Shown in pieces: positions 47,049-57,969 of a DNA stretch of 64,000 nt. The stretch covers positions 4,584,501-4,648,500 of the forward strand of contig NZ_CP134771.1 in assembly GCF_031880315.1 (NCBI RefSeq). Reading direction: 5' to 3'. This DNA is from Pseudomonas baltica (GTDB taxonomy: Bacteria; Pseudomonadota; Gammaproteobacteria; Pseudomonadales; Pseudomonadaceae). The number at the start of each line of letters is the position of its first letter. Positions within the stretch are counted from its first letter, which is position 1. The position numbers and the translations under genes were made by a program. The notes under the pieces are model-generated. The model did not search any database. It worked only from the letters and a program-made list of their open reading frames with translations, and was not told the origin of the DNA.

Positions 47049-48197
47049 ATGACTGATATGACTGGCAAGACCAACCTGTTGGGGCTGACTCAACCGGAAA
47101 TGGAAAAGTTCTTCGACTCGATCGGGGAGAAGCGCTTTCGTGCCGGTCAGGTCATGAAATGGATCCACCATTATGGTGTCGATGATTTCGATGCCATGAG
47201 CAACGTCAGCAAGGTCCTGCGCGAAAAGCTCAAGGCCTGTGCCGAGGTCCGCGGGCCGGAGGTGGTCAGCGAAGACATCTCCACCGATGGCACCCGTAAA
47301 TGGGTGGTCCGCGTGGCCTCTGGCAGCTGCGTTGAAACCGTCTATATCCCCCAGGGCAAGCGTGGCACCTTGTGTGTTTCGTCCCAGGCGGGCTGCGCGC
47401 TGGATTGCAGTTTCTGCTCCACGGGCAAGCAAGGCTTCAACAGCAACCTCACCGCCGCCGAAGTCATCGGTCAGGTGTGGATTGCCAACAAATCCTTCGG
47501 CAGTGTCCCGGCGACCGTCGACCGTGCCATCACCAACGTGGTGATGATGGGCATGGGCGAGCCGCTGCTGAACTTCGATAACGTCGTTGCCGCCATGCAT
47601 TTGATGATGGATGACTTCGGCTATGGCATCTCCAAGCGTCGGGTGACTCTGTCCACCTCCGGCGTGGTGCCGATGATCGATGAGCTCTCCAAGCACATCG
47701 ACGTCTCCCTGGCCCTGTCGCTGCACGCGCCCAATGATGCGTTGCGCAACCAACTGGTGCCGATCAACAAGAAGTACCCGCTCAAGGTCCTGCTCGAGTC
47801 CTGCCAGCGCTACATGGCGACGCTGGGCGACAAGCGCTACCTGACCATCGAGTACACCCTGCTCAAGGACGTCAACGACCAGCTCGAACATGCGGTAGAA
47901 ATGGTCGAACTGCTCAAGGATGTGCCGTGCAAGGTCAACCTGATCCCCTTCAACCCGTTCCCTCATTCGGGTTATGAACGGCCGAGCAACAATGCCATCC
48001 GTCGCTTCCAGGATCATTTGCACCAGGCCGGTTTCAATGTCACCGTACGCACCACCCGCGGCGAAGACATCGACGCCGCTTGCGGACAACTGGTCGGCCA
48101 GGTAATGGACCGCACTCGCCGTAGCGAACGCTACATTGCCGGACGCGAGTTGAGTGCCGACGCCCAAGCGCAGCTGATTGCCGTCGCTCGGAACTGA
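47049..48197 (+). CDS. rlmN: 23S rRNA/tRNA adenine-C2 methyltransferase
   Basis: Radical-SAM enzyme that methylates A2503 of 23S rRNA and A37 of some tRNAs. It is 382 residues from ATG 47049. Cluster ligands C116, C120 and C123 are in GCALDCSFC, and the methyl-carrying C345 is in DIDAACGQL. It opens the conserved block to der. Confidence 0.96.
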   Translation: MTDMTGKTNLLGLTQPEMEKFFDSIGEKRFRAGQVMKWIHHYGVDDFDAMSNVSKVLREKLKACAEVRGPEVVSEDISTDGTRKWVVRVASGSCVETVYIPQGKRGTLCVSSQAGCALDCSFCSTGKQGFNSNLTAAEVIGQVWIANKSFGSVPATVDRAITNVVMMGMGEPLLNFDNVVAAMHLMMDDFGYGISKRRVTLSTSGVVPMIDELSKHIDVSLALSLHAPNDALRNQLVPINKKYPLKVLLESCQRYMATLGDKRYLTIEYTLLKDVNDQLEHAVEMVELLKDVPCKVNLIPFNPFPHSGYERPSNNAIRRFQDHLHQAGFNVTVRTTRGEDIDAACGQLVGQVMDRTRRSERYIAGRELSADAQAQLIAVARN

Positions 48198-48210
48198 AGA
48201 GAGGAACTCC

Positions 48211-48972
48211 ATGTCCCTGCGCGCTGCGCTGTTGTTTGTCGTTGTCAGCCTGTTGGCCGGTTGCATAACCACCGGCAAAGTCAATCCCATGACTACCCAG
48301 AAGGGCCGCGACGAAGCACGCAGAGCTTATGTGCAATTGGGCATCGGTTATCTGCAGGAAGGCCAGACCGAGCGCGCCAAGGTGCCGTTGCGCAGTGCGC
48401 TGGAGCTGGATTCCAGCGATCCCGACGCCAATGCCGCGCTGGCGTTGGTGTTCCAGAGCGAGGGCGAGAATGAGCTGGCCGAGGAGCATTTTCGCAAGGC
48501 GATCGCCAAAAGCGATGGCGATGCCCGGATCCTCAACAATTACGGCAGCTTCCTTTACGAACAAAAGCGTTACAAGGACGCTTACGCAATGTTCCAGAAA
48601 GCCGCAGGCGATCCCCTGTATCCTGAGCGCTCGCGGGTGTTCGAGAACATCGGCCTGACCGCATTGGCCCTGGGCAATCGCGTCGAGGCCCAGGAGAGTC
48701 TGGTCAAGGCCCTGCGTCTGAACCCCGATCAACCACGGGCGTTGCTGGAATTGGCAGAAATTTCATATGACACCCAGCAATATGTCCCTGCTCGCGGCTA
48801 CTATGAGCGGTTCACCCAGCTCAGTGAGCAAAACGCGCGCAGCCTGTTGTTGGGCATGCGTCTGGCGAAGATTTTCGATGACAAGGACAAAGCCGCGAGT
48901 TTTGCCCTGCAGTTGAGAAGACTCTACCCCGGTACCCCGGAATATCAGCAATACCTGTCGGAGCAAAGATGA
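48211..48972 (+). CDS. pilF: Type IV pilus pilotin lipoprotein PilF/PilW
   Basis: A 253-residue outer-membrane lipoprotein with lipobox LLAGC (C18) and tetratricopeptide repeats across most of its length (YVQLGIGYLQEGQTERAKVPLRSALELD). In P. aeruginosa it sorts the secretin PilQ to the outer membrane. A GAGGAA site precedes ATG 48211. It overlaps rodZ by four bases. Confidence 0.93.
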   Translation: MSLRAALLFVVVSLLAGCITTGKVNPMTTQKGRDEARRAYVQLGIGYLQEGQTERAKVPLRSALELDSSDPDANAALALVFQSEGENELAEEHFRKAIAKSDGDARILNNYGSFLYEQKRYKDAYAMFQKAAGDPLYPERSRVFENIGLTALALGNRVEAQESLVKALRLNPDQPRALLELAEISYDTQQYVPARGYYERFTQLSEQNARSLLLGMRLAKIFDDKDKAASFALQLRRLYPGTPEYQQYLSEQR

Positions 48973-50027
48973 AAGCGGCGCATCCCGAAGTTGTAGCAGG
49001 CACTTTCGCCCATCCCGGTGAAGTCTTGCGTCAGGCCCGTGAAGACAAAGGCTGGTCGCAGAGCGATGTGGCAGTCAGGCTGAATCTGACGGTGTCCTCC
49101 CTCAACAACCTTGAGACCGGCGCCTTCGACAAGCTGCCAGGCCATACCTTCGCTCGTGGGTATATCCGAGCCTATGCCAAACTGCTCGGCATGGACCAGA
49201 CCCCGCTGGTGCAGGCCTTCGACCAGGCCACCGGTACCAATGCCCAGGGCAGCAATGTCCATGGGCTGGGTCGTATCGAAGAGCCCGTACGCCTGTCCCA
49301 CAATATTCTGCGCATCGTCAGCCTGTTGCTGCTGATCCTGGTGATCGGCGGCGGTTTCCTCTGGTGGCAGGATCAAGCCGGCCAGCGCGGCAAAGACCAA
49401 AACGCCGCGGCCATCGATCATGTGGAAGTGGAAGGCGCCGATGGCACCACCCGCGTGCACCCGATTGACGAGCCGCAAGTGCCGGCCACCGCACCGACCG
49501 CGACACCCGGCCAGCCCAATGCGTTGGCGCTGCCGCAAGGCGTGCCGCCGGTCGATCCGGCCACCACGGGTACGCCTGCATCGCCCGCCAGCCAGGCGGC
49601 GACCGCTGCCCCGACGACGGGTTCGGCGCTGCCGCTCAATCCAGCCACACATGTGCCTGGAGCCGCTACTGCACCGGCGGCGACCGCCGCGACCACTCCG
49701 GCATCGGCCGCTCATGTGCCGCCGGCCAATACCCCGTTCGCGCCATCGGCCCCGGCCGCACCGGATGTGCAAGCACCGGTGGCAGGCGCGGGGCAGGTCA
49801 ATATTCAATTTGTGGCCGACTGCTGGACGCAAGTCACCGACGGCACCGGCAAGGTGCTGGTCAGCGGCCTCAAGCGTACCGGCGATACCCTCGACCTGAG
49901 CGGCAAGCCACCGTTTGCCGTGCGTCTGGGCTTCGCCAAAGGCGCCCAGATCACTTACAACGGTGAGGCTGTGGACGTCGCCAAATACACCTCCGGGCAA
50001 ACTGCACGCCTGAAACTGGGGCAATAA
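48969..50027 (+). CDS. rodZ: Cytoskeleton protein RodZ
   Basis: A 352-residue bitopic membrane protein linking MreB to the wall-synthesis machinery. It has an N-terminal Cro/XRE-type helix-turn-helix (REDKGWSQSDVAVRLNLTVSSLNNLE), a membrane segment near 115-136 (ILRIVSLLLLILVIGGGFLWW), a long proline/alanine/threonine-rich linker, and a C-terminal DUF4115 beta domain. It starts inside the end of pilF and is followed three bases later by ispG. Confidence 0.93.
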   Translation: MKAAHPEVVAGTFAHPGEVLRQAREDKGWSQSDVAVRLNLTVSSLNNLETGAFDKLPGHTFARGYIRAYAKLLGMDQTPLVQAFDQATGTNAQGSNVHGLGRIEEPVRLSHNILRIVSLLLLILVIGGGFLWWQDQAGQRGKDQNAAAIDHVEVEGADGTTRVHPIDEPQVPATAPTATPGQPNALALPQGVPPVDPATTGTPASPASQAATAAPTTGSALPLNPATHVPGAATAPAATAATTPASAAHVPPANTPFAPSAPAAPDVQAPVAGAGQVNIQFVADCWTQVTDGTGKVLVSGLKRTGDTLDLSGKPPFAVRLGFAKGAQITYNGEAVDVAKYTSGQTARLKLGQ

Positions 50028-50030
50028 ATC

Positions 50031-51140
50031 ATGCACGGCGAATCACCTATCAAGCGTCGCGTATCTCGCAAGATCTGGGTTGGCTCGGTTCCGGTCGGTG
50101 GCGATGCGCCCATTGCCGTCCAGAGCATGACCAACACCGATACCAACGATGTCGCTGCCACGGTTGCGCAAGTCCAGCGCCTGCAAGACGCCGGCGCCGA
50201 CATCGTGCGCATCTCGGTACCTGACATGGATGCGGCAGAGGCCTTCGGGCGCATCAAGCTGCTGACCTCGGTGCCACTGGTGGCGGATATCCACTTCGAT
50301 TACAAGATCGCCCTGCGCGTCGCCGAATTGGGCGTCGATTGCCTGCGCATCAACCCCGGCAACATCGGTCGCGAAGACCGCGTGCGTGCCGTGGTCGACG
50401 CCGCTCGTGATCGGGGCATCCCGATCCGCATTGGCGTCAACGCCGGCTCGCTGGAAAAGGACCTGCAAAAGAAATACGGCGAGCCGACGCCCGAGGCGTT
50501 GGTCGAGTCCGCTCTGCGCCATGTCGAGCATCTGGCGCGCCTGGACTTTCAGGACTTCAAGGTCAGCGTCAAGGCCTCCGACGTGTTCATGGCCGTCGAC
50601 GCCTACCGCCTGTTGGCCAAGCAGATCAGCCAGCCGTTGCACCTGGGCATCACCGAAGCCGGTGGTTTGCGCTCAGGCACGGTGAAATCTGCCGTCGGCC
50701 TCGGTATGCTGCTGGCCGACGGGATTGGCGATACTATCCGCATCTCGCTGGCGGCGGACCCGGTGGAGGAGGTCAAGGTCGGTTTCGACATTCTCAAGTC
50801 CCTGCGCCTGCGCTCGCGTGGCATCAACTTTATCGCCTGCCCGAGCTGCTCGCGGCAGAACTTCGACGTGGTCAAGACCATGAACGAACTCGAGGGTCGC
50901 CTCGAAGACCTGCTGGTGCCGCTGGATGTCGCGGTGATCGGTTGTGTCGTCAACGGCCCGGGTGAGGCCAAGGAAGCCCATGTGGGGCTGACCGGCGGCA
51001 CGCCCAACCTGATTTACATCGACGGCAAGCCGTCGCAGAAGTTGACCAACGACAACCTGGTCGATGAGCTCGAACGGCTCATTCGCCAGAAGGCGGCCGA
51101 AAAGGTCGAAGCCGACGCCGCGCTGATCTTGCGCAGCTGA
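50031..51140 (+). CDS. ispG: 4-hydroxy-3-methylbut-2-enyl diphosphate synthase
   Basis: [4Fe-4S] enzyme in the non-mevalonate isoprenoid pathway that reduces methylerythritol cyclodiphosphate to HMBPP. It is 369 residues, with cluster ligands C270, C273 and C305 and E312 ([10 protein letters not shown] and [13 protein letters not shown]). It depends on Fe-S assembly, consistent with the isc locus nearby, though the link is only physical proximity. Confidence 0.96.
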   Translation: MHGESPIKRRVSRKIWVGSVPVGGDAPIAVQSMTNTDTNDVAATVAQVQRLQDAGADIVRISVPDMDAAEAFGRIKLLTSVPLVADIHFDYKIALRVAELGVDCLRINPGNIGREDRVRAVVDAARDRGIPIRIGVNAGSLEKDLQKKYGEPTPEALVESALRHVEHLARLDFQDFKVSVKASDVFMAVDAYRLLAKQISQPLHLGITEAGGLRSGTVKSAVGLGMLLADGIGDTIRISLAADPVEEVKVGFDILKSLRLRSRGINFIACPSCSRQNFDVVKTMNELEGRLEDLLVPLDVAVIGCVVNGPGEAKEAHVGLTGGTPNLIYIDGKPSQKLTNDNLVDELERLIRQKAAEKVEADAALILRS

Positions 51141-51175
51141 TCGGGCCTGTTGATACGTATCGCTAAGGATTTTTT

Positions 51176-52465
51176 GTGAGTAAGTCTCTGCAAGCCATTC
51201 GTGGCATGAACGACATCCTGCCGGAGCAGACGCCACTGTGGCGCTACTTCGAAGGCACCGTGGCCGGTTTGCTGGACAACTACGGCTATCGGCAGATCCG
51301 CATGCCGATCGTCGAGTTCACCGAGCTGTTCAAGCGCTCCATCGGCGAAGTCACCGACATCGTCGAAAAAGAGATGTACACCTTCGAAGACCGCAACGGT
51401 GATTCCCTCACCCTGCGTCCCGAAGGCACCGCCGCCTGCGTGCGCGCGGCGCTGGAACACGGCATCACTGGTGGTGGCCAGGTGCAGAAGCTCTGGTACA
51501 TGGGCCCGATGTTCCGCCACGAGCGCCCGCAAAAAGGTCGCTATCGCCAGTTTCACCAGATCGGCCTGGAGGTCTTCAACCTCGAGGGTCCCGATATCGA
51601 CGCCGAGCTGATCATCCTTACCTGGCGCCTGTGGGCTGCCCTGGGTATTCGCGACGCGGTGACCCTCGAGCTCAACAGCCTGGGCACCAGCGAGTCCCGT
51701 GGTCGTTATCGTGAAGCGCTGGTGGAGTTCCTCACCGCGCGCCTCGACCAGCTTGACGAAGACAGCCAGCGCCGCCTGAAGACCAACCCGCTGCGCGTGC
51801 TCGACACCAAGGACGCCAATACCCAGGCGGCCCTGGTCGGTGCCCCGCAGTTGGCGGACTACCTGGATGACGATTCGCGTACGCACTTCGAGGGCCTCAA
51901 GGCGCGTCTCGATGCGGTGGGCATTCCCTACGTGATCAACCCCAAGCTGGTGCGCGGCCTCGATTACTACAGCAAGACCGTGTTCGAATGGGTCACCGAC
52001 AAGCTCGGCTCCCAGGGCACCGTCTGCGCCGGGGGGCGTTATGATGGTCTGGTCGAGCAGATGGGCGGCAAGCCGACCCCGGGCGTCGGTTTTGCCATGG
52101 GTATCGAGCGTCTGATCCTGCTGCTTGAAACCCTCGACAAGGTGCCCGAGTCGATCGCCCGTCAGGTCGATGTCTACCTCTGTGCCTTCGGTGAAGCGGC
52201 CGAACTGGCCGGGCTGGCGCTCAGCGAGCGTCTGCGTGATGCTCTGCCGTCGCTGCGCCTGCAGGTCAACGCCGGTGCAGGCAGCTTCAAGAGCCAGTTC
52301 AAAAAGGCCGACAAGAGCGGCGCCCTCTACGCGCTGATCCTGGGTGACGACGAGATTTCTGCGCAGACCGTTGGCGTCAAGCCGCTGCGTGGTCAGGGCG
52401 AACAACAAAACATTGCCTGGGATGCTCTCGCCGAGCATCTGGCGACTCACGTCGCCCAGGGTTGA
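51176..52465 (+). CDS. hisS: Histidyl-tRNA synthetase
   Basis: A 429-residue class II synthetase. It begins at GTG 51176 ([18 protein letters not shown]). Motif 2 lies in [20 protein letters not shown], the histidine-specific [15 protein letters not shown] is present, and motif 3 is [13 protein letters not shown]. The C-terminal anticodon-binding domain follows. Confidence 0.96.
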   Translation: MSKSLQAIRGMNDILPEQTPLWRYFEGTVAGLLDNYGYRQIRMPIVEFTELFKRSIGEVTDIVEKEMYTFEDRNGDSLTLRPEGTAACVRAALEHGITGGGQVQKLWYMGPMFRHERPQKGRYRQFHQIGLEVFNLEGPDIDAELIILTWRLWAALGIRDAVTLELNSLGTSESRGRYREALVEFLTARLDQLDEDSQRRLKTNPLRVLDTKDANTQAALVGAPQLADYLDDDSRTHFEGLKARLDAVGIPYVINPKLVRGLDYYSKTVFEWVTDKLGSQGTVCAGGRYDGLVEQMGGKPTPGVGFAMGIERLILLLETLDKVPESIARQVDVYLCAFGEAAELAGLALSERLRDALPSLRLQVNAGAGSFKSQFKKADKSGALYALILGDDEISAQTVGVKPLRGQGEQQNIAWDALAEHLATHVAQG

Positions 52466-52506
52466 AGCTGTTTCAACAGCCTAATTCGCGAAATAGGAGT
52501 ATTGGG

Positions 52507-53148
52507 GTGTCAGGTACTGAAGATGAACAGCTCACCGAGTTGAAAGACTGGTGGCAGCGTAATGGCAAACCCTTGGTCACCGGCGGCCTGTTGGCCCTGG
52601 TGGTGGTATTTGGCTGGCAGGCCTGGCACCGATACCAGACCAATCAGGCCCAGGGTGCTTCGAATCTGTATCAGCAGCTGCTGGAGACCACGCTGAACCC
52701 GAGCGGCAAGCCGGACACCGCCCAGGTGGCCGACCTGGCCAACAAGCTCAAGTCCGACTTCGGCGGTACGGCGTATGCCCAGTACGGCAGCCTGTTCGTG
52801 GCCAAAGTGGCGGTGGACAACAACAAGCTCGACGATGCGGCAGCCGAACTGCGCGCCATCGTCGACAAGCCGTTCAACCCGACCTTGGGTGAGGTCGCAC
52901 GTCAGCGCCTGGCCCAGGTGCTGGGTGCGCAGAACAAGGCCGCCGACGGCCTGAAACTGCTCGACGGGGATGCCGACAAGTCGTTCCTGGCCGCCCGTGA
53001 AGAACTGCGCGGCGACCTGCTGGTTCAGCTGGGTCGTGGCGACGAAGCGTTTACTGCCTATCAGAAGGCCAAGGCTGCACTGTCTGACGACGCTGCGGTC
53101 GGTAGCCTGCAAATCAAGCTGGACGACCTGGCCAAAGGGGATGCGTGA
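52507..53148 (+). CDS. YfgM family tetratricopeptide membrane protein
   Basis: The 213-residue protein starts at GTG 52507 with AGGAG upstream (MSGTEDEQLTELKDWWQRNG). It has one N-terminal membrane segment (LVTGGLLALVVVFGWQAW, about 19-36) and a periplasmic TPR-like domain. In E. coli YfgM interacts with PpiD at SecYEG. Gene order hisS-yfgM-bamB-der is conserved. Confidence 0.9.
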   Translation: MSGTEDEQLTELKDWWQRNGKPLVTGGLLALVVVFGWQAWHRYQTNQAQGASNLYQQLLETTLNPSGKPDTAQVADLANKLKSDFGGTAYAQYGSLFVAKVAVDNNKLDDAAAELRAIVDKPFNPTLGEVARQRLAQVLGAQNKAADGLKLLDGDADKSFLAAREELRGDLLVQLGRGDEAFTAYQKAKAALSDDAAVGSLQIKLDDLAKGDA

Positions 53149-53149
53149 C

Positions 53150-54295
53150 GTGATTCGTTGGAAACATGCAGCATTGCTGGCTCTGGCCGTTTTGGCCGCG
53201 GGTTGCAGCAGCAACAGCAAAAAAGAACTGCCACCGGCCGAACTCACCGATTTCAAAGAAGAAGTCGTGTTGCAGAAGCAGTGGAGCACCTCGATCGGTG
53301 ACGGGCAGGGCGAAACCTACAACATGCTGGTGCCAGCGGTTGATGGCGGCACGATTTACGCGGCCGACGTGAATGGCGAAGTCTTTTCGCTGAACCGCGC
53401 GACTGGCGACGTGAACTGGAAGAAGAAGCTCAAGCTGCCGGTCTCCGGGGCTGTGGGTGTAGGCTCCGGGTTGGTCATGATCGGTACTATCGCCGGTGAA
53501 GTGATCGCGCTCGACGCCAGCAATGGTGAAGAGAAGTGGCGCGCTCGCGTGTCCAGCGAAGTGCTCGCGCCGCCTGCCAACAACGGTGATCTGGTCGTCG
53601 TGCAGACCCAGGACGATAAAGTCTTCGGTATCGATGCGGCCACCGGTACTCAGCGCTGGATGTATGACAGCACCCCGGCGGTCCTGACCCTGCGTGGCAC
53701 GGGTGCTCCGCTGGTGACCAGCCGCCTGGCGATCGCTGGGCTGTCCAACGGCAAGGTCGTCGGCCTGGATACCCAGAACGGCGTGCCGGTCTGGGAAACC
53801 CCGGTCGCCGTGCCTCAGGGGCGCTCGGAGCTCGAGCGTGTGGTCGATATCGATGGCGGTCTGCTGCTGTCGGGCAGCACCCTGTACGTCACCAGCTATC
53901 AGGGCCGTATGGCCGGCCTCGATCTGGACTCCGGGCGTATCCTCTGGCAGCGTGATGCATCGAGCTATGCCGGTGTCGCCGAGGGCTTTGGTAACGTCTA
54001 CGTGGCATTGGCGAGCGGCACCGTTGAAGGTGTCGACGAGCGCAGCACCACGGCGTTGTGGAGCAACGATAAACTGGCCCGCCGCCAGCTGTCGGCCCCT
54101 GAAGTGTTCTCAAGCTATGTGGCTGTCGGCGACATGGAAGGGTATCTGCACCTGCTGAGCCAGGTCGACGGACGCTTCGTCGGCCGTATCCGTATCGACA
54201 GCGACGGCCTGCGTGCGCGTCCGCTGGTGGTCGGCGATACAATCTACGTGTTTGGCAACAGCGGCAAGCTCGAGGCGCTGACCATCAAGCAGTAG
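53150..54295 (+). CDS. bamB: Outer membrane assembly lipoprotein BamB
   Basis: The 381-residue lipoprotein starts at GTG 53150, with lipobox LAAGC near residue 18. The body is an eight-bladed beta propeller with PQQ-like repeats (YAADVNGEVFSLNRATGDVNWKKKL, VIALDASNGEEKWRARV). It is part of the BAM complex that folds outer-membrane beta-barrels. The frame is open well upstream through yfgM, but the lipoprotein signal fixes the start. Confidence 0.95.
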   Translation: MIRWKHAALLALAVLAAGCSSNSKKELPPAELTDFKEEVVLQKQWSTSIGDGQGETYNMLVPAVDGGTIYAADVNGEVFSLNRATGDVNWKKKLKLPVSGAVGVGSGLVMIGTIAGEVIALDASNGEEKWRARVSSEVLAPPANNGDLVVVQTQDDKVFGIDAATGTQRWMYDSTPAVLTLRGTGAPLVTSRLAIAGLSNGKVVGLDTQNGVPVWETPVAVPQGRSELERVVDIDGGLLLSGSTLYVTSYQGRMAGLDLDSGRILWQRDASSYAGVAEGFGNVYVALASGTVEGVDERSTTALWSNDKLARRQLSAPEVFSSYVAVGDMEGYLHLLSQVDGRFVGRIRIDSDGLRARPLVVGDTIYVFGNSGKLEALTIKQ

Positions 54296-54383
54296 GTTGC
54301 GTCTATGCTTGAGGTCAAGGTATGGCCTCAAGGAGCCCCGTTCACCGGGGCTTGCGGCACCTACCGTGCCGCTCCGAATTCCG

Positions 54384-54408
54384 GCCGCTGCCCTGCAGCG
54401 GCTTTTGT
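54384..54408 (+). terminator. Candidate terminator between bamB and der
   Basis: GCCGCTGC-CCT-GCAGCGGC followed by TTTTGT. The short T-run suggests partial termination, leaving some readthrough into der. Confidence 0.65.
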
Positions 54409-54438
54409 ATTTTCTGAATTAACGAAGTGGAGAGCCGC

Positions 54439-55899
54439 ATGGTTCCCGTAATCGCCCTGGTGGGTCGACCGAACGTCGGCAAGTCCACCATGTTCAACCG
54501 CCTGACCAAGAGCCGCGACGCTATTGTCGGTGATCTCTCTGGCCTGACCCGTGATCGCCAATACGGTGAGGCGCGCTGGCAAGGGCGTTCCTACATCCTG
54601 GTCGACACCGGTGGTATTTCCGGTGACGAACACGGCATGGACGAAAAAATGGCCGAGCAGTCACTGCTGGCCATCGAAGAAGCCGATGTGGTGCTGTTCC
54701 TGGTGGACGCCCGCGCCGGTTTCACCGCAGCCGATCAGATGATCGGCGAGCACTTGCGCAAGCGTAACAAGCGCTCCTTGCTGGTGGCCAACAAGGTCGA
54801 CAACGTCGACCCGGAAATGGCCCGCGCCGAATTCGCTCCGCTGGGCATGGGCGATGCCATCCCGGTGGCCGGTGCTCAAGGTCGCGGTATCAACGCCTTG
54901 CTCGAAGCCGCCCTTGGTGAATTCCCCCGCGACGTCGAAGAGGACCTCAACGCTGACGTGAAGGAAGGCGAGGAGGCCGTGTTGATCCCTGGCCCGAGCG
55001 AGAAGGATGGCATCAAGATCGCCATCATCGGTCGCCCGAACGTCGGCAAGTCGACTCTGGTCAACCGCATGCTCGGTGAAGACCGGGTGATCGTCTATGA
55101 CGAGCCGGGCACCACTCGCGACAGTATCTACATCCCGTTCGAGCGCAACGAAGAGAAGTACACCCTCATCGACACCGCCGGGGTGCGCAAGCGCGGCAAG
55201 ATCCACGAAGAGGTCGAGAAGTTCTCGGTGGTCAAGACGTTGCAGGCCATCAAGGACGCCAACGTGGTGATTTTCGTCATGGACGCCCGTGAAGGCGTGG
55301 TCGACCACGACCTCAACCTGCTGGGCTTCGCCCTCGAAGCCGGTCGCGCTATTGTCATCGCGCTGAACAAGTGGGATGGCATGCTGCCGAGCGAGCGCGA
55401 CTACGTGAAGACCGAGCTGGAACGTCGGTTGTTCTTCGTCAGCTTCGCCGATATCCACTTCATTTCGGCGCTGCACGGTACGGGCGTAGGTAATCTGTAC
55501 GCCTCGGTGCAGAACTCGTTCAAATCCGCCATCACTCGCTGGCCGACCAACCGCCTGACCCAGATCCTCGAAGATGCGGTGCAGGAGCACCAGCCGCCGA
55601 TGGTCAACAGCCGTCGCATCAAGCTGCGCTATGCGCACCTGGGTGGCGCCAACCCACCTTTGATCGTGATCCACGGCAACCAGGTCGAGAAGGTACCCAC
55701 CTCCTACGTGCGATACCTGGAGAATACCTACCGCCGGGTGCTGAAGCTGGTTGGTACGCCGATCCGTATCGAGTTCAAGGGCGGCGAGAACCCGTACGAA
55801 AAACTCAAGAACACGCTCACCGACCGCCAGGTCAACAAGAAGCGCCGTTTGATGTCGCACCACAAGAAGGCCGACAAGAAGCGCCGCGACAAGCGCTGA
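54439..55899 (+). CDS. der: Ribosome biogenesis GTPase Der (EngA)
   Basis: A 486-residue protein with two tandem GTPase domains. The first G1 is [12 protein letters not shown] at the N-terminus and the second is [12 protein letters not shown] near residue 200, with NKVD and NKWD specificity motifs. A C-terminal KH-like domain and a basic tail ([11 protein letters not shown]) follow. It acts in 50S subunit assembly. Start at ATG 54439 by homology. Confidence 0.96.
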   Translation: MVPVIALVGRPNVGKSTMFNRLTKSRDAIVGDLSGLTRDRQYGEARWQGRSYILVDTGGISGDEHGMDEKMAEQSLLAIEEADVVLFLVDARAGFTAADQMIGEHLRKRNKRSLLVANKVDNVDPEMARAEFAPLGMGDAIPVAGAQGRGINALLEAALGEFPRDVEEDLNADVKEGEEAVLIPGPSEKDGIKIAIIGRPNVGKSTLVNRMLGEDRVIVYDEPGTTRDSIYIPFERNEEKYTLIDTAGVRKRGKIHEEVEKFSVVKTLQAIKDANVVIFVMDAREGVVDHDLNLLGFALEAGRAIVIALNKWDGMLPSERDYVKTELERRLFFVSFADIHFISALHGTGVGNLYASVQNSFKSAITRWPTNRLTQILEDAVQEHQPPMVNSRRIKLRYAHLGGANPPLIVIHGNQVEKVPTSYVRYLENTYRRVLKLVGTPIRIEFKGGENPYEKLKNTLTDRQVNKKRRLMSHHKKADKKRRDKR

Positions 55900-55919
55900 T
55901 TCCAGCCGCACGACACCCT

Positions 55920-55949
55920 CTGTGGGAGCGACCCCGGCCGCTCCCACAG
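55920..55949. terminator. Hairpin after der
   Basis: CTGTGGGAGCG and CGCTCCCACAG pair perfectly around ACCCCGGC. The core is of the REP type and no T-run follows; it probably protects or ends the der transcript. Confidence 0.6.
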
Positions 55950-56041
55950 CTGAGATCATCGTTTTACACCTCTCGCCAATCAGCTATCCTGCCGCTCTAC
56001 CCCGCGCCGTTGGCGGAACGTCGTGCAGCAGGAACAGGCCC

Positions 56042-57190
56042 ATGATCAGCAGCAAGTTGCCGAATGTCGGCACCACTATCTTCACCACCATGTCCCAGCT
56101 CGCGGCGCAGACCGGCGCGATCAATCTTTCCCAAGGCTTCCCTGACTTCGACGGCCCCCAAGGCCTGCGCGATGCCGTGGCCTATCATGTCGCCAATGGC
56201 CATAACCAGTACGCGCCCATGACCGGGCTGCCCGCGTTGCGCGAGCAGGTGGCGATCAAGCTCGCTCGCAGCTATGGCGTGAGCGTCGATGCGGAGCGGG
56301 AAATCACCATCACACCAGGCGCCACCCAAGCGATCTTTTGCGCAGTCCAGGCGGTAGTGCGACCCGGCGACGAAGTGATCGTTTTCGACCCTTGCTACGA
56401 CAGCTACGAGCCCTCCGTGGAACTGGCCGGCGGTCGCTGCGTGCACGTGCAGCTCAGTGCCAACAGCTTCGCCATCGACTGGCAGGCCCTGAAGGATGCC
56501 ATCGGTTCGCGCACTCGGATGATCATCCTCAACAGCCCGCACAATCCCAGCGGTGCCCTGCTCAGCAGTGCCGATCTGGATCAGTTGGCGGCCTTGATCG
56601 CCGACCGGGACATCTATGTCGTCAGCGACGAAGTCTACGAGCATCTGGTCTACGACGGCACCAGGCACGTCAGCGTGCTGGCCCATGAGGCCTTGTTCCA
56701 GCGCGCCTTCGTGGTCAGTTCGTTCGGCAAGACCTACCATGTCACCGGCTGGAAAACCGGATACGTGGTGGCCCCGCCAGCCCTGACCGCCGAGCTGCGC
56801 AAGATTCATCAGTACGTCAGTTTCTGCGGTGTGACGCCGCTGCAATACGCGCTGGCCGACTACATGGCCGCGGCGCCGCAGCACGTGGAGGAGTTGCCGG
56901 CGTTCTACCAGGCCAAGCGTGATCTGTTCTGCGATCTGCTGGATAATTCGCGCTTCACCTTTGATCGAGTGGGCGGTACCTACTTTCAGTTGGTCGATTA
57001 TTCGCAAATCCGCCCCGACCTGAACGACGTCGATATGGCGTTATGGATGACCAAGGAGCACGGCGTGGCGACCATTCCAGTGTCGGTGTTTTATCAAACG
57101 CCGGTACCCGATCAACGCCTGGTACGCCTGTGCTTCGCCAAACGCGAGGAGACGCTGCGAGCAGCAGCCCTGAAACTATGCGCGATCTGA
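56042..57190 (+). CDS. PLP aminotransferase, methionine/glutamine type (YbdL-like)
   Basis: A 382-residue fold-type I aminotransferase. INLSQGFPDFDGPQGLRDAV and the PLP-lysine region VVSSFGKTYHVTGWKTGYV are characteristic of methionine aminotransferase YbdL and kynurenine/glutamine transaminase K relatives. It overlaps the omega-amidase gene by 13 bases. Together they would convert the keto acid of methionine back to methionine with glutamine as donor and clear the alpha-ketoglutaramate or ketomate formed. Confidence 0.85.
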   Translation: MISSKLPNVGTTIFTTMSQLAAQTGAINLSQGFPDFDGPQGLRDAVAYHVANGHNQYAPMTGLPALREQVAIKLARSYGVSVDAEREITITPGATQAIFCAVQAVVRPGDEVIVFDPCYDSYEPSVELAGGRCVHVQLSANSFAIDWQALKDAIGSRTRMIILNSPHNPSGALLSSADLDQLAALIADRDIYVVSDEVYEHLVYDGTRHVSVLAHEALFQRAFVVSSFGKTYHVTGWKTGYVVAPPALTAELRKIHQYVSFCGVTPLQYALADYMAAAPQHVEELPAFYQAKRDLFCDLLDNSRFTFDRVGGTYFQLVDYSQIRPDLNDVDMALWMTKEHGVATIPVSVFYQTPVPDQRLVRLCFAKREETLRAAALKLCAI

Positions 57191-57969
57191 CGACCCTGAC
57201 CAATCTCGATATTGCCCTGGTGCAGACCACCCTGGCCTGGCACGACCGCACGGCCAACCTGGAACATTTCAACGAGCTGCTGGAGCAGGCACGGGGGGCC
57301 GACTTGATCATCCTCCCGGAGATGTTCACCACCGGTTTCTCTATGGACTCGGCCGGGCAGGCCGAGCCTGAGCAGGGCCCGACCAGCAAGTGGCTGCGGG
57401 CCCAGGCAGAAAAGTTCGCGGCGGTGATCACCGGCAGCGTGATCATCCAGGCAGCCGACGGCAGCTACCGCAATCGCTTGCTGTGGGCCCAACCCGACGG
57501 GCAGATCCTGCATTACGACAAACGCCATCTGTTCCGCATGGCCGATGAGCATGCCCATTACACCGCAGGCTCGGAGCAGGCGGTGTTCGAGGTCAAGGGC
57601 TGGCGGGTGCGACCGCTGATTTGCTACGACCTGCGGTTTCCGGTGTGGAGCCGAGACGCCGAGACGACCGACCTGCTGGTCTATACCGCCAACTGGCCGG
57701 GCGCGCGGCGCCTGCATTGGAATCGACTGCTGCCCGCGCGGGCGATCGAGAACCTGTGCTACGTGGCCGCCGTGAATCGCGTTGGTACGGACGGCAAGGG
57801 CTTCGCCTACACGGGTGACAGCCAGGTGCTGGATTTTCAGGGTGAAACCCTGCTGTGCGCAGGCGAGCTGGACGGGGTGGTGCGGGCGATCCTAAGCGCG
57901 GGCGATCTGGCCAGTTATCGCGAGCGTTTTCCGGCGTTTCGGGATGCTGATGGGTTTAGTCTGAGCTGA
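57178..57969 (+). CDS. Omega-amidase (YafV/Nit2-type carbon-nitrogen hydrolase)
   Basis: A 263-residue nitrilase-superfamily amidase. The catalytic triad is E48 (LPEMFTTGF), K115 (YDKRHLF) and C149 (LICYDLRFP). YafV and mammalian Nit2 hydrolyse alpha-ketoglutaramate and alpha-ketosuccinamate. The 13-base overlap with the transaminase gene supports the glutamine transaminase-omega-amidase pairing. I use ATG 57178. Confidence 0.88.
   Translation: MRDLTTLTNLDIALVQTTLAWHDRTANLEHFNELLEQARGADLIILPEMFTTGFSMDSAGQAEPEQGPTSKWLRAQAEKFAAVITGSVIIQAADGSYRNRLLWAQPDGQILHYDKRHLFRMADEHAHYTAGSEQAVFEVKGWRVRPLICYDLRFPVWSRDAETTDLLVYTANWPGARRLHWNRLLPARAIENLCYVAAVNRVGTDGKGFAYTGDSQVLDFQGETLLCAGELDGVVRAILSAGDLASYRERFPAFRDADGFSLS

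Noticed and set aside
51014..52450. 478-codon minus-strand open frame opposite hisS
   Set aside because: Antisense to hisS, which carries all class II synthetase motifs. Product resembles no family.
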